From positions 691,284 through 755,283 of the forward strand of contig JANXBN010000001.1 in the NCBI GenBank assembly GCA_025060635.1: a stretch of 64,000 bases of DNA. Reading direction: 5' to 3'. Position 1 is the stretch's first letter, and every line of letters starts with the position of its first letter. The notes below the pieces were generated by a model. That model had not been told where the DNA came from and did not search any database. It saw only the letters and a list, made by a program, of their open reading frames with translations. The stretch is from Candidatus Kryptonium sp. (GTDB lineage: Bacteria > Bacteroidota > Ignavibacteria > Kryptoniales > Kryptoniaceae). The translations under genes and the position numbers were made by a program. Shown here piece after piece: positions 1 to 7,857 of the stretch.

Positions 1-966
1 TGAGCCGATTCCGTCTCTGCATTCAGTAAATGAGAACAAATATCCACCTTCTTTTAAAATGTAGTGTGAATGATGAAGTGATTTATGTGATTGAATGAAA
101 TTAACATCCTTCGGGAAACCACCAGCGCTTGATATGATGATATCAAATTTTTTATCCACCGGTATTGTGAAAAACTTTTTAACAAATTCAGCACCAGCTC
201 TATGTGAAGAAATCACATCGCCTGAAAAAGCTGAAACAATTTTGTCATTTTCGTCAAGAACAACACCAAAATGAAATGTCTTGAGATTGCAAAGTTTCAT
301 CGCTTCAACTATGTCTTCGTAAATGGGATTCCCATCAAGTTTGAGGTTCGTTGCATTTGGATTTAAATTGCCGTCGGATGTTAAGGTAAGTTTATGGTTT
401 TGAACGGCGGTTTTATATGACGCTACGCCTGGAATTAGCATTTTTGCTCCGCCACCAAAACCGGCGAAATAATGGTGTGTGATTGAGCCAATCAACAGGA
501 TTTTATCAACTGATGAAAGTAGAGGATTCAAAAAAATTTCAGTTCCAAACCTCGTCTTTCCGTAATATTCAAAATTATCAGCATAAGCATCGTGTTCAAA
601 AACTTCAAAGTTGTTGTAAACTTCATCTCCAAGTATCTCTCGTTTCTCTATTTCCGTCTGTTTTGCGTGGGTGCCATTTGCAAATAAAATTTTTACATTT
701 GTGTTTTTAAGTCGCCGTAAAATGAATTTTAAAACTAAATCAACGCGCGCCTTTCTCGTTTTATCCGGGACGATAATCAAAACTTTATCACTTGGATGAA
801 TAAAATTCTCAAGTTTCGGAGCATCAATTGGATTATCAAGTGCATCGTTTATGATTTCAATCTCATCTCTTTCTGGGGGTCTCAATGGAGGTTCTAAAAC
901 AACGGAATGATCCGGAAGTTCAATTTCTATCTCCGTCTTTCCATATTTGATTGAAACTTTTTTCAT
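1..966 (-). CDS. larA: LarA-family nickel-dependent racemase/epimerase, N-terminal 322 residues (runs off the window)
   Basis: This is a partial gene: it starts at ATG 966 and stays open to base 1. LarA enzymes racemise lactate or epimerise other 2-hydroxyacids using the nickel-pincer nucleotide (NPN). The reading frame shows the family's active-site pattern. There is a His at about residue 100 in NGTHAK, His164/165 in SITHHYFAGF, Lys175 in FGGGAKMLIPG and His191 in QNHKL. The 10 and 16 residue gaps between the last three match H174, K184 and H200 of the Lactobacillus enzyme, where K184 holds the cofactor. It starts 8 bases after larB stops, so the two share a transcript. The family has many substrate specificities, so lactate is only the default guess. 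The missing part beyond base 1 is the C-terminal domain. Confidence 0.85.
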   Translation of the reverse strand, partial: MKKVSIKYGKTEIEIELPDHSVVLEPPLRPPERDEIEIINDALDNPIDAPKLENFIHPSDKVLIIVPDKTRKARVDLVLKFILRRLKNTNVKILFANGTHAKQTEIEKREILGDEVYNNFEVFEHDAYADNFEYYGKTRFGTEIFLNPLLSSVDKILLIGSITHHYFAGFGGGAKMLIPGVASYKTAVQNHKLTLTSDGNLNPNATNLKLDGNPIYEDIVEAMKLCNLKTFHFGVVLDENDKIVSAFSGDVISSHRAGAEFVKKFFTIPVDKKFDIIISSAGGFPKDVNFIQSHKSLHHSHYILKEGGYLFSFTECRDGIGS

Positions 967-974
967 TTCGCTTT

Positions 975-1727
975 TCACTTTCTATTCATAAGAGTTGCGG
1001 CAAATGCTGCACCGAATCCGTTGTCAATGTTTACAACAACAACGCCTGGTGCACAAGTGTTAAGCATAGTCAAAAGAGGTGCAAGCCCATTAAAGTTTGC
1101 ACCATATCCAATTGATGTCGGAACAGCTATAACTGGAACTCCAACAAGTCCCCCTACGACACTTGGCAATGCCCCTTCCATTCCAGCGACAACAATTATA
1201 ACGCTTGCACTTTTCAACTTATCAAAATTTGAAAGCAAGCGATGAAGCCCAGCAACTCCAACATCGTATAAAATTTCAACTTCATTCCCAAGTATCTCTG
1301 CTGTTACTCTTGCTTCTTCGGCAACGGGCAGGTCCGCGGTTCCAGCAGTTATAATTAAAATTTTCCCCTTTTTGTCGTCTTTCTTTATATCTCCACGAAT
1401 TACAGTTATCGTTCTTGCCAGCTCGTTATATTTTGCATCTTTTGCGATTTTTTTGACTTCTTTAAAGTGTTCTAAATTAGCTCGTGTTGCGAGAAGGAAT
1501 TTGGATTTTTCAAGTATTCGTTTTGCTATTTCCCTTACTTGTTTAGGTGTTTTCCACTGGCAAAGTATAACTTCGGGGAAGTTGTGTTTAAGCATTCGGT
1601 GATGATCAACTTTCGCAAATTCAATGTTTTCAAATGGAAACCATTTTAACTCGTTTAAAAATTCATCAACGCTAATTTTTCCATTTTTATAATCGTTCAG
1701 AAGTTTTTCTAACTTTTCGCGCATCAT
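975..1727 (-). CDS. larB: LarB, pyridinium-3,5-biscarboxylic acid mononucleotide synthase
   Basis: LarB carboxylates and hydrolyses nicotinic acid adenine dinucleotide in the first step of NPN cofactor synthesis for LarA. The 250 residues match the family length. The C-terminal half is PurE-like (IITAGTADLPVAEEA near 126-139, then VVAGMEGALPSVVGGL). The conserved cysteine is C225 in NTCAPGVVVV, the residue known in LarB to form a covalent intermediate. Two ATGs lie in tandem at 1727 and 1724 and either could be used. The gene lies 9 bases after the DUF5683-like gene and just before larA. larC and larE, needed to finish the cofactor, are not in the window and may lie beyond base 1. Older databases call this an NCAIR mutase (PurE)-related protein. 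Confidence 0.9.
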   Translation of the reverse strand: MMREKLEKLLNDYKNGKISVDEFLNELKWFPFENIEFAKVDHHRMLKHNFPEVILCQWKTPKQVREIAKRILEKSKFLLATRANLEHFKEVKKIAKDAKYNELARTITVIRGDIKKDDKKGKILIITAGTADLPVAEEARVTAEILGNEVEILYDVGVAGLHRLLSNFDKLKSASVIIVVAGMEGALPSVVGGLVGVPVIAVPTSIGYGANFNGLAPLLTMLNTCAPGVVVVNIDNGFGAAFAATLMNRK

Positions 1728-1736
1728 TTGGCTTTT

Positions 1737-2261
1737 TTAAAATTTAAATTTTGCTGAAATCATAAATTTCCCACCCTTGCTTTCTACTCCGATGAAAGGA
1801 GTGTTTTCGCCGAAAATGTCTCCAGAACCTTTATCTGTTGTAAAGAAAAGTACATCAATTATGTTTACAGCCCAAAGCCCAGCTGTTATACCAAGAAAAA
1901 GGTTCCTTCTTTTGTAATCTCTATCAATGCCCGCTTTAACCTGCAACATCTCCTGCCATATTTGTTCTGCTCTTTCCCAATTCATTGTGCTTTGATACTG
2001 AATCTCTAAATTTTCAAGTCTTTCGTTTCCGCCAACAAGATTATTTTGTGATACAACTGCTGTGATGAGCGACCCGAAGGTAGTTAAGGTAAAAAGTGCG
2101 CCTTTGATTTTGTGGCCCAGATAAAATTGACCAGCACCAGGTATAAAAACTGAATATGTAAGCGCTGTAAGTTTTCGCTTTGAAATAAATGATTCATTTG
2201 AGGATTGCGAAAAAACCATAGCTTGGGCAAAAACGATTAAGAGCAAGATTTTCTTAAGCAT
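1737..2261 (-). CDS. DUF5683-like membrane protein with signal peptide
   Basis: A 174-residue protein beginning with a signal peptide (LKKILLLIVFAQAMVFSQS). It then has the short motif SVFIPGAGQFYLGHKIKGA near 36-54, typical of DUF5683/TM2-like proteins of Bacteroidetes and Chlorobi: a Pro/Gly turn followed by a hydrophobic segment. A second hydrophobic stretch (LFLGITAGLWAVNIIDVLFF) lies near 122-141, and the C-terminus ends in alternating residues and Phe, as in outer-membrane beta strands. The function of the family is unknown. It is the first gene of a minus-strand run with larB and larA, but the link to nickel cofactor chemistry is probably only shared transcription. Confidence 0.75.
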   Translation of the reverse strand: MLKKILLLIVFAQAMVFSQSSNESFISKRKLTALTYSVFIPGAGQFYLGHKIKGALFTLTTFGSLITAVVSQNNLVGGNERLENLEIQYQSTMNWERAEQIWQEMLQVKAGIDRDYKRRNLFLGITAGLWAVNIIDVLFFTTDKGSGDIFGENTPFIGVESKGGKFMISAKFKF

Positions 2262-2379
2262 AAATTTTAAGTCATTTTGTTTTGGGCTGAATAAATTTAA
2301 AAAATTAAGGCGAGATTTAAAATGAATTTTAAGCGAATTTTAAATTTTACCAGGGCTTTATCGGGTCGTGTGCTCATTC

Positions 2380-2410
2380 TTGATAAAGTTGGAATAATTT
2401 TTTAAATTTG
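2380..2410 (+). promoter_or_regulatory. Candidate Bacteroidetes-type promoter for the comEA-like operon
   Basis: TTG at 2380-2382 is followed, 20 bases later, by TAAATTTG at 2403-2410. This fits the Bacteroidetes primary sigma factor consensus TTG-N19-21-TAnnTTTG. It lies 34 bases before the TTG start of the next gene, in the divergent gap 2262-2443. The same arrangement with the same 20-base spacer occurs upstream of ffh. No transcript data support it. Confidence 0.5.
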
Positions 2411-2443
2411 AAAAGTCAAAAGAAACCGTAAAAAATTTGAGAG

Positions 2444-2908
2444 TTGAAAAGCATTTTCAAAAAAATAAACGATGCGATTGGCTTAACGAGATCCGAAAGC
2501 GTCGTCTTTTGGTTTCTAATCGTTGCTTTTGTTTCCGGGATTGCAATAAAACTTGTTCGGGGTGATGTTATCAAAAAGGAAACCGCGAAATTTGATTATT
2601 CTGTTTTTGACAAAGAATTTGAACAAAGATCCGCTGAAATTGAAAAATATGTATCCGCTGGAAGTAAAAATGTAGATAATAACTTTGTTGATGAAGGTTC
2701 TGGTTCAGCGCCTTTTAAAGTGAACATAAATACTGCAACCAAGGAGGAGTTAATGAAGCTTCCCGGCATCGGTGAGAAAACAGCTGAGCAGATAATAAGG
2801 CATAGGGAGATTTACGGGAAATTTAGAAAAATTGAGGATATAATGAATGTCAAGGGGATAGGACAGAAGAAGTTTGAAAGGATAAAAAATTATTTGACAA
2901 CAAATTAA
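2444..2908 (+). CDS. ComEA-like helix-hairpin-helix protein, membrane anchored
   Basis: A 154-residue protein with one N-terminal membrane segment (VVFWFLIVAFVSGIAIKLV, about 20-38) and a C-terminal double helix-hairpin-helix domain from about residue 93. The repeats are NINTATKEELMKLPGIGEKT and IEDIMNVKGIGQKKFERIKNY, with the GIG turns that contact the DNA backbone. This is the ComEA architecture: a DNA receptor that binds incoming double-stranded DNA outside the inner membrane during natural transformation. The start is TTG at 2444; no ATG lies between it and the membrane segment. It begins a plus-strand run with a pilin-like and a PilM-like gene, which supports a role in DNA uptake. ComEC is not in the window. 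Confidence 0.8.
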   Translation: MKSIFKKINDAIGLTRSESVVFWFLIVAFVSGIAIKLVRGDVIKKETAKFDYSVFDKEFEQRSAEIEKYVSAGSKNVDNNFVDEGSGSAPFKVNINTATKEELMKLPGIGEKTAEQIIRHREIYGKFRKIEDIMNVKGIGQKKFERIKNYLTTN

Positions 2909-2926
2909 AACAAAAGGAGAAAGTAA

Positions 2927-3367
2927 ATGCCGCAAGCAAAAGCAAAAGGCTCAATTATTCTTGAAATTTTGATAGTTGTTCTGGTTGGTATCCTTGTCTA
3001 CACAATTTATGACCCAGCGATGAAAATTAGAGCTGAAGAGGAGTTAAAGAAGATATGTAGATTCAGGATGAAAAACATAAGGCAGGCGGAGCTAAAGTAT
3101 TTTGATGAATACGGAAAATACACAGGCAACATTGACTCGCTTATCACATTTATAAAGGTAAAAAATATACCAGATTCACTTTTCTTTTCAACCGCAGCAG
3201 AAAAATTTAACCCTGACTCACTTCGTCGCTGTCCGAAGCTGAATCAATACTATGTAATTGGTGCTGATTCGCTTGGAAAGTATTACTGGGTTGAATGTCC
3301 ATACGGTCATGGAACAATTGGTTCAAAAGATAAGCCAGAGGATGTGAATAAAGTATCATGGGAGTAA
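2927..3367 (+). CDS. Pilin/pseudopilin-like protein with N-terminal membrane helix
   Basis: A 146-residue protein with a short basic N-terminus, then a hydrophobic helix with an internal Glu (SIILEILIVVLVGILVYTIY, about 9-28) and a long amphipathic helix (RAEEELKKICRFRMKNIRQA). This resembles the N-terminal half of type IV pilins and pseudopilins, but a canonical prepilin peptidase site (G/FTLIE) is not clear: the Gly8-Ser9 junction followed by Glu13 is only reminiscent of one. The C-terminal region has two cysteines (RRCPKLNQYYV and VECPYGHG) that could form a disulfide. An SD-like GGAG precedes the ATG at 2927. It sits between ComEA-like and PilM-like genes. It could also be a simple membrane-anchored protein. 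Confidence 0.6.
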   Translation: MPQAKAKGSIILEILIVVLVGILVYTIYDPAMKIRAEEELKKICRFRMKNIRQAELKYFDEYGKYTGNIDSLITFIKVKNIPDSLFFSTAAEKFNPDSLRRCPKLNQYYVIGADSLGKYYWVECPYGHGTIGSKDKPEDVNKVSWE

Positions 3368-4246
3368 ATGATTTTCATAACTGTAAAACTTGGCAGGGAA
3401 CGGATAGATATAGCTGAGACCGAGGAATTATCCAAAAAGTTAGTTCTAAAAAAAACTTTAACCCAAAAGTTATGTCTTGAAACTTTCTCTTTTGAAAAGG
3501 CAATTGAAATAGCATCGGCTATTTCTTCATCAATAAACATAAGTGAAAAATTCACAAAAATTTCTTTTTGTCTTGACACTGAATTCGCATTTTTGAATGT
3601 CATTCCTGTTGATTCCAACTTATCTGAACAGGAATTAAATGAACATTTGTTGTGGGAGGTTTTTCATTATTTCCCTGGTGAATCAGTGCATAACTTTACA
3701 ATTAGAGGTTACAGGTTTGGAATCGGAAAAATCCAAAAGATGCTCGTTGCTGCTGTAAGGAAGGAAATAATTTCTTTCTTAAAGACGATAGCTGACAAGT
3801 TAAATTTAAAGGTTCAGATAATTGATATTGATCATTTCGCTGCTGAGAATTGCTTGAGGGAAAGGATAAGTCCAACGCGATCAAAGTATATTTACAGTGA
3901 CTTTGTCCTTGTTGGGTTGAAGGAGAGAAGGATTGATGTGAGCTTGTTCAAAAACTATGAATTTCAAAAATATTTTTACTATGTCGTCAACAGCGAATCG
4001 GATTTGAGATATTTCGTCATAAAATTGATAAATGATTACATTTCTGCTGGATTTGAAAAGTTTGTTTTTTATGGCGAAGTAAGTGAGGAGGCAATTGATT
4101 TAGTAAGTGGGATGTTGGGAAATAAGTTCCTGCTTCTTAATCCGTTTGATTCTCCAGTGTTCCTTGATATAAAGGCAAATCCTCAAAATGCCTCTGTTTT
4201 CGCTCCAAATATAGGGCTTATGTTAAGAATGTTATGGTCAGGATAA
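3368..4246 (+). CDS. PilM-like actin-fold protein, divergent
   Basis: A 292-residue protein with no spacing from the gene before it and a 13-base overlap with rsmD. It looks like a shortened, divergent PilM, the cytoplasmic actin-like protein that links the type IV pilus inner-membrane complex to its motor. The middle has the PilM-type pattern of a cis-acting helix before a strand (LSEQELNEHLLWEVFHYFPG near 89-108), and it ends with FAPNIGLMLRMLW, as PilM proteins do. The classical ATP-binding GIDIGSSSVK segment is absent, and the N-terminus reads MIFITVKLGRERIDIAET instead. No PilN, PilO or PilQ gene follows. The name rests on overall similarity and context. Confidence 0.5.
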   Translation: MIFITVKLGRERIDIAETEELSKKLVLKKTLTQKLCLETFSFEKAIEIASAISSSINISEKFTKISFCLDTEFAFLNVIPVDSNLSEQELNEHLLWEVFHYFPGESVHNFTIRGYRFGIGKIQKMLVAAVRKEIISFLKTIADKLNLKVQIIDIDHFAAENCLRERISPTRSKYIYSDFVLVGLKERRIDVSLFKNYEFQKYFYYVVNSESDLRYFVIKLINDYISAGFEKFVFYGEVSEEAIDLVSGMLGNKFLLLNPFDSPVFLDIKANPQNASVFAPNIGLMLRMLWSG

Positions 4247-4788
4247 TAACCGGAAAATATAAAGGGCGTTCGTTAAAAATTTCAAAGAATGAGTCTGTAA
4301 GACCTACTTCAGATAGAGTAAAAGAGGCACTTTTTAACATTTTATCAAATAGAATTAGTTTTGAAAACCTTTTCGTTCTTGATCTTTTTGCTGGAACTGG
4401 CGCGCTTGGCTTTGAGGCTTTAAGTAGAGGTGCTGAAAAAGTTATCTTCGTTGATAATCACTACGGAGCGCTTAAAATGATAAAAGAAAACGCGAAAGTT
4501 CTCGGTTGTGAGGATAAAATTCTAATTGTGAATGATGACGCCTTGAGATTTATTCAGTATTCAAACGAAAAATTTGATCTTATCTTTGCTGACCCACCTT
4601 ATATGTATCCACATTTTAACGAACTTGTTTACAAGATCTGGGAAAGGGAACTGCTAAGTGAGATCGGATTTTTCTCGGTTGAGCATGATTCAAGAATTGT
4701 CTTTGCCCCTGAGATGATACCTTTTGAAATTGTCACAAGAAGAGAGTTCGGGAAGACCGCATTCACAATTTTTAAATATAAGGAGTAA
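4234..4788 (+). CDS. rsmD: 16S rRNA (guanine966-N2)-methyltransferase RsmD
   Basis: A 184-residue SAM-dependent methyltransferase that modifies G966 of 16S rRNA during small-subunit assembly. The N-terminus MVRIITGKYKGRSLKI and the segment VRPTSDRVKEALFNIL are family hallmarks. The SAM-binding motif DLFAGTGALGFEALSRGA lies near 49-66, and the catalytic DPPY motif (FADPPYMYP) near 112-120. It overlaps the previous gene by 13 bases and is followed after 6 bases by coaD, a gene pair conserved in many bacteria. Confidence 0.93.
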   Translation: MVRIITGKYKGRSLKISKNESVRPTSDRVKEALFNILSNRISFENLFVLDLFAGTGALGFEALSRGAEKVIFVDNHYGALKMIKENAKVLGCEDKILIVNDDALRFIQYSNEKFDLIFADPPYMYPHFNELVYKIWERELLSEIGFFSVEHDSRIVFAPEMIPFEIVTRREFGKTAFTIFKYKE

Positions 4789-4794
4789 AAAGTC

Positions 4795-5295
4795 ATGAAA
4801 ATCGCAATCTATCCTGGGACATTTGATCCGATAACAAATGGGCATATTGATGTAATAGAACGTGCTTCAAGGTTGTTTGATAAAGTCATCGTGACAGTTG
4901 CTAAAAATGTAGCGAAAACACCGCTTTTTACAGTTGAGGAAAGAATAAAAATGATAAAGGAGGTTGTGAAAAAGTATGATAATGTTGAGGTTGACAGCTT
5001 TGATGGTCTTCTCGTTGATTACGCAAGGATGAAAAATGCGGTAGCAATAATAAGGGGATTGCGCGCGGTTTCAGATTTTGAATATGAATTTCAAATGGCT
5101 TTGATGAACAGAAAAATATGTGATATAACCACCGTTTTCCTCGTCCCACACGAGAAATATACTTATTTGAATTCAACGATAGTTCGTGAGATAGCTTCCT
5201 TTGGAGGCGATGTTAGTAATTTCGTCCCGAAAATAGTGGAAAAAATGCTTAAAGATAAATTTAAGCAAAAGCAAAACATGAGAAGGAGAACCTAA
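4795..5295 (+). CDS. coaD: Phosphopantetheine adenylyltransferase
   Basis: CoaD transfers AMP to 4'-phosphopantetheine to give dephospho-CoA, the penultimate step of coenzyme A synthesis. The 166 residues begin MKIAIYPGTFDPITNGHIDV with the nucleotidyltransferase TxGH-type motif (TNGH). Downstream are the conserved IIRGLRAVSDFEYE near 84-97 and NSTIVREIASFGGDV. The start at 4795 gives exactly the family N-terminus. The stop overlaps the ATG of the following aminotransferase by one base, indicating translational coupling. Confidence 0.95.
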   Translation: MKIAIYPGTFDPITNGHIDVIERASRLFDKVIVTVAKNVAKTPLFTVEERIKMIKEVVKKYDNVEVDSFDGLLVDYARMKNAVAIIRGLRAVSDFEYEFQMALMNRKICDITTVFLVPHEKYTYLNSTIVREIASFGGDVSNFVPKIVEKMLKDKFKQKQNMRRRT

Positions 5296-6488
5296 TGCTT
5301 AAACTCTCTGAAAAAATACTAAACTTACCTGAATCAGAAACTCTTCGCATTTCGGCAATTGCAAAAAACATGAAAGCTCAAGGGATTGATGTTGTTTCAT
5401 TAAGTGCTGGAGAACCTGATTTCCCAACACCAGAGCACATAAAAGAAGCAGCAATTCAAGCGATAAGGGAAAATTTCACAAAGTACACCCAAAATCAAGG
5501 GATACCAGAGCTAATAAATGCAATTATTGAAAAGTTCCGTCGTGACAACAATATTGAGTATAAACCAAATGAGATATTGGTGTCAAATGGGGGGAAGCAT
5601 TCAATTTTCAATGCTTTACAAGCGATATGTAATCCCGGGGACGAGGTAATAATTCCTGCGCCATATTGGGTGAGTTATCCACCAATGGTTGCTCTTGCAG
5701 ATGCTGTGCCGGTAATTTTGAAAACAGATATAAGCACGAACTTCAAAATAGTTCCTGACCAACTCAAGGAAGCGATAACGAAGAAAACGAAAGCTCTCAT
5801 TCTTAATTCACCGTCAAATCCAACAGGTACAGTTTACACAGAAGATGAGATAAGGCAAATCGCTGAAGTTGTGTATGAAAAAAATATCTTCGTAATTTCG
5901 GATGAGATTTATGAAAAAATACTTTACGAAGGGAAACATTTCAGCATGGCTTCAATTAAAGAGTTAAGAGATCTTGTGATAACTGTTAACGGTGTTTCAA
6001 AAGCATATGCTATGACTGGCTGGAGAATTGGATACCTTGGAGCGAAAGAAGAAATAGTTAAGCTCGCAAATAAGATTCAAGGTCAGATGACATCAAATGC
6101 ATGTTCAATTTCTCAAAAAGCAGCTCTTGCTGCATTAACAGGGACGCAGGAGCCCGTGAAGAAGATGGTTAATGAGTTTAAGATAAGGCGAGATTTCATT
6201 TGTTCCGAGCTCAAGCAAATCCCCGATATAGAAATTTTCGTCCCTTCTGGTGCATTTTATGTTTTTCCGAAGGTTTCAGCTTACTACGGTAGAAGCTACA
6301 ATGGCATGGTCATAAGAAATTCAAACGATTTTTGTGAGTTTTTACTTAAAGAAGAAAAATTAGCAATCGTTCCCGGGGAGGCATTCGGAATGGATGAATG
6401 TGTTAGGATTTCTTACGCTGCTTCTATGGAGGATTTGATGAAAGGTGTTGAGAGGTTCAAAAGAGCCATTGAAAAACTAAGGGATTAA
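5295..6488 (+). CDS. Pyridoxal-phosphate aspartate/aromatic-type aminotransferase (class I/II)
   Basis: A 397-residue fold-type I aminotransferase of the AspC subgroup Ib, found in thermophiles and Bacteroidetes. It shows LSAGEPDFPTPEHI near the N-terminus, LNSPSNPTGTVY (the Asn that contacts PLP), ISDEIYEKILYEG, the Schiff-base lysine in NGVSKAYAMTGWRIGY and the carboxylate-binding Arg in VRISYAAS. The likely reaction is aspartate + 2-oxoglutarate to oxaloacetate + glutamate, but prephenate and aromatic substrates are common in this subgroup. It is translationally coupled to coaD. Confidence 0.88.
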   Translation: MLKLSEKILNLPESETLRISAIAKNMKAQGIDVVSLSAGEPDFPTPEHIKEAAIQAIRENFTKYTQNQGIPELINAIIEKFRRDNNIEYKPNEILVSNGGKHSIFNALQAICNPGDEVIIPAPYWVSYPPMVALADAVPVILKTDISTNFKIVPDQLKEAITKKTKALILNSPSNPTGTVYTEDEIRQIAEVVYEKNIFVISDEIYEKILYEGKHFSMASIKELRDLVITVNGVSKAYAMTGWRIGYLGAKEEIVKLANKIQGQMTSNACSISQKAALAALTGTQEPVKKMVNEFKIRRDFICSELKQIPDIEIFVPSGAFYVFPKVSAYYGRSYNGMVIRNSNDFCEFLLKEEKLAIVPGEAFGMDECVRISYAASMEDLMKGVERFKRAIEKLRD

Positions 6489-6573
6489 AATTTGAAACTT
6501 TTTTCTAAATCTGTAATGTTATTCAAAATTGCAAGGGAGAAATTAAAAACAAAATTAGGTGTAGCAAAGGCAT

Positions 6574-6822
6574 ATGCCAACATATGAGTACAAATGCGAT
6601 ACTTGTGGTTACATTTTTGAGGAATTTCAAAGTATAAACGATGAACCGATAAAAATTTGCCCCAAATGTGGTGGCAGTGTAAAAAGAATGATAAGCGGCG
6701 GGGTCGGTTTAATCTTCAAAGGTTCGGGATTTTATATAACCGATTATAAGCGTGGGAATTCAAAAAACGGATCAAATTCTGAAACAAAAACGGAAACAAC
6801 TAAATCTGAAAAATCGGAGTAA
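6574..6822 (+). CDS. FmdB-family zinc-ribbon regulatory protein
   Basis: An 82-residue protein with the FmdB zinc ribbon: two CxxC pairs ([11 protein letters not shown] and [16 protein letters not shown]), then [17 protein letters not shown] and a low-complexity Ser/Thr/Lys/Glu tail. The family is widespread and was named after a putative regulator of formamidase genes; its real role is unsettled. It follows the aminotransferase after an 85-base AT-rich gap with no terminator, so it may be co-transcribed. It converges with ptb. Confidence 0.85.
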   Translation: MPTYEYKCDTCGYIFEEFQSINDEPIKICPKCGGSVKRMISGGVGLIFKGSGFYITDYKRGNSKNGSNSETKTETTKSEKSE

Positions 6823-6834
6823 TCAAACTTTTTT

Positions 6835-6895
6835 AACCCACCTCCATTTTATAACCTTGAATCCATTACTGGACATAAAAATTAGGAGGTGGGTT
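6835..6895. repeat. Perfect 11-base inverted repeat with 39-base loop between convergent genes
   Basis: AACCCACCTCC at 6835-6845 is perfectly complementary to GGAGGTGGGTT at 6885-6895. It lies in the 129-base gap between the 3' ends of fmdB and ptb, where a two-way terminator is expected. The long loop and the lack of a clean T-run on either side are unlike a standard intrinsic terminator. The right arm contains a full Shine-Dalgarno sequence that the left arm would mask, but no convincing reading frame follows. Confidence 0.6.
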
Positions 6896-6951
6896 GTTTC
6901 ATTTTAATGAACAACTTTTGGCCTTAACGAAATTTTCAAAAGTTAGATTTT

Positions 6952-7857
6952 TTAAAGCGTCATTAAAACTCCAAGCGCGATTGAATTCAATTTTGCTTCC
7001 ATCTTGTCCGACCTTGACGGGATTAAAACCGGAGCTTTTGCACCAGCGATGACATGACCGATCTTATAGTGTGCGAAATAAGTCAAGCTTTTTCCAAGTA
7101 TGTTCCCACTTTCAATGTTCGGAACTATTAAAATGTCAGCTTTTCCGGCGACTTCCGATTTTATTCCCTTCTCAAGAGCTGATTCTTCCGAAATAGCAAG
7201 GTCAAGAGCAAGAGGACCATCAACAACACAGCCCGTTATCTTTCCCTCAATGTTAAGTTGTTTTAGTTTCACAGCGTCTGTGGTTGAGGTTAATTCTTCA
7301 ATTACGAGCTCTGTTGCTGATAACACGGCAACTTTAGGATTTTCAAAGCCAAGCTTATGTGCAACTTCAACAGCGTTTTTTATTATTTCAATTTTTTGCT
7401 CAAGCGTCGGATTTAAAACCACGCCTCCGTCCGACATGAGAATAAACTTTGATTCATCTTTTTTTTCTGGGTACTCAAAAACGAATACATCGCTTAACAA
7501 TTTACCTGTTCTAAGTCCTGCTTCTTTGTTTAGAACACCTTTCATCAATGTTGTAGTATCAACCTTGCCTTTCAAAATTATTTGTGCTTTCCCATCTCTT
7601 ACAAGCGAAGTTCCAATTAAAACAGCTTTTGCTGGATCTTTTTCCTCAATGATTTCAAAATTTGTCGGATCTTCTCCAAGTTCTTTGAGCATCTCGGAAA
7701 TTTTTTGTGAATCTCCTATTAAAATTGAGTTAGCTATTTTTTGTTTCCTTGCTTCAATTGCTGCTGAAAGCGCTGTTTCTTGATGTGCGGATATGACTGC
7801 TATTGTTTTTGATGTTCCCTTTACTTTTTCAATGAGCTCTTGGAAATTTCTTATCAT
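6952..7857 (-). CDS. ptb: Phosphate butyryltransferase-type phosphotransacylase
   Basis: A 301-residue phosphate acyltransferase (PTA/PTB family) that exchanges acyl-CoA and phosphate to give acyl-phosphate. The short single-domain length, and motifs such as LKGKVDTTTLMKGVLNKEAG, SDGGVVLNPTLEQKIEII and the C-terminal PVLIPSRSDKMEAKLNSIAL, match Ptb and not full-length Pta. Its start overlaps the hemG stop by 4 bases, so it is translated as the last gene of a tldE-DUF1232-hemH-hemG-ptb run. No butyrate kinase gene is adjacent. The true acyl chain (acetyl, butyryl or branched) cannot be read from the sequence. Confidence 0.85.
   Translation of the reverse strand: MIRNFQELIEKVKGTSKTIAVISAHQETALSAAIEARKQKIANSILIGDSQKISEMLKELGEDPTNFEIIEEKDPAKAVLIGTSLVRDGKAQIILKGKVDTTTLMKGVLNKEAGLRTGKLLSDVFVFEYPEKKDESKFILMSDGGVVLNPTLEQKIEIIKNAVEVAHKLGFENPKVAVLSATELVIEELTSTTDAVKLKQLNIEGKITGCVVDGPLALDLAISEESALEKGIKSEVAGKADILIVPNIESGNILGKSLTYFAHYKIGHVIAGAKAPVLIPSRSDKMEAKLNSIALGVLMTL

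Noticed and set aside
483-710. Open frame on the plus strand inside the larA region
   Set aside because: It lies antisense to the well-supported larA frame and has no ribosome-binding site or recognised content.
6885-6990. Reading frame after the AGGAGGTG of the inverted repeat
   Set aside because: The only start at a good distance is TTG, and the frame runs antisense into the ptb gene with no sensible product.
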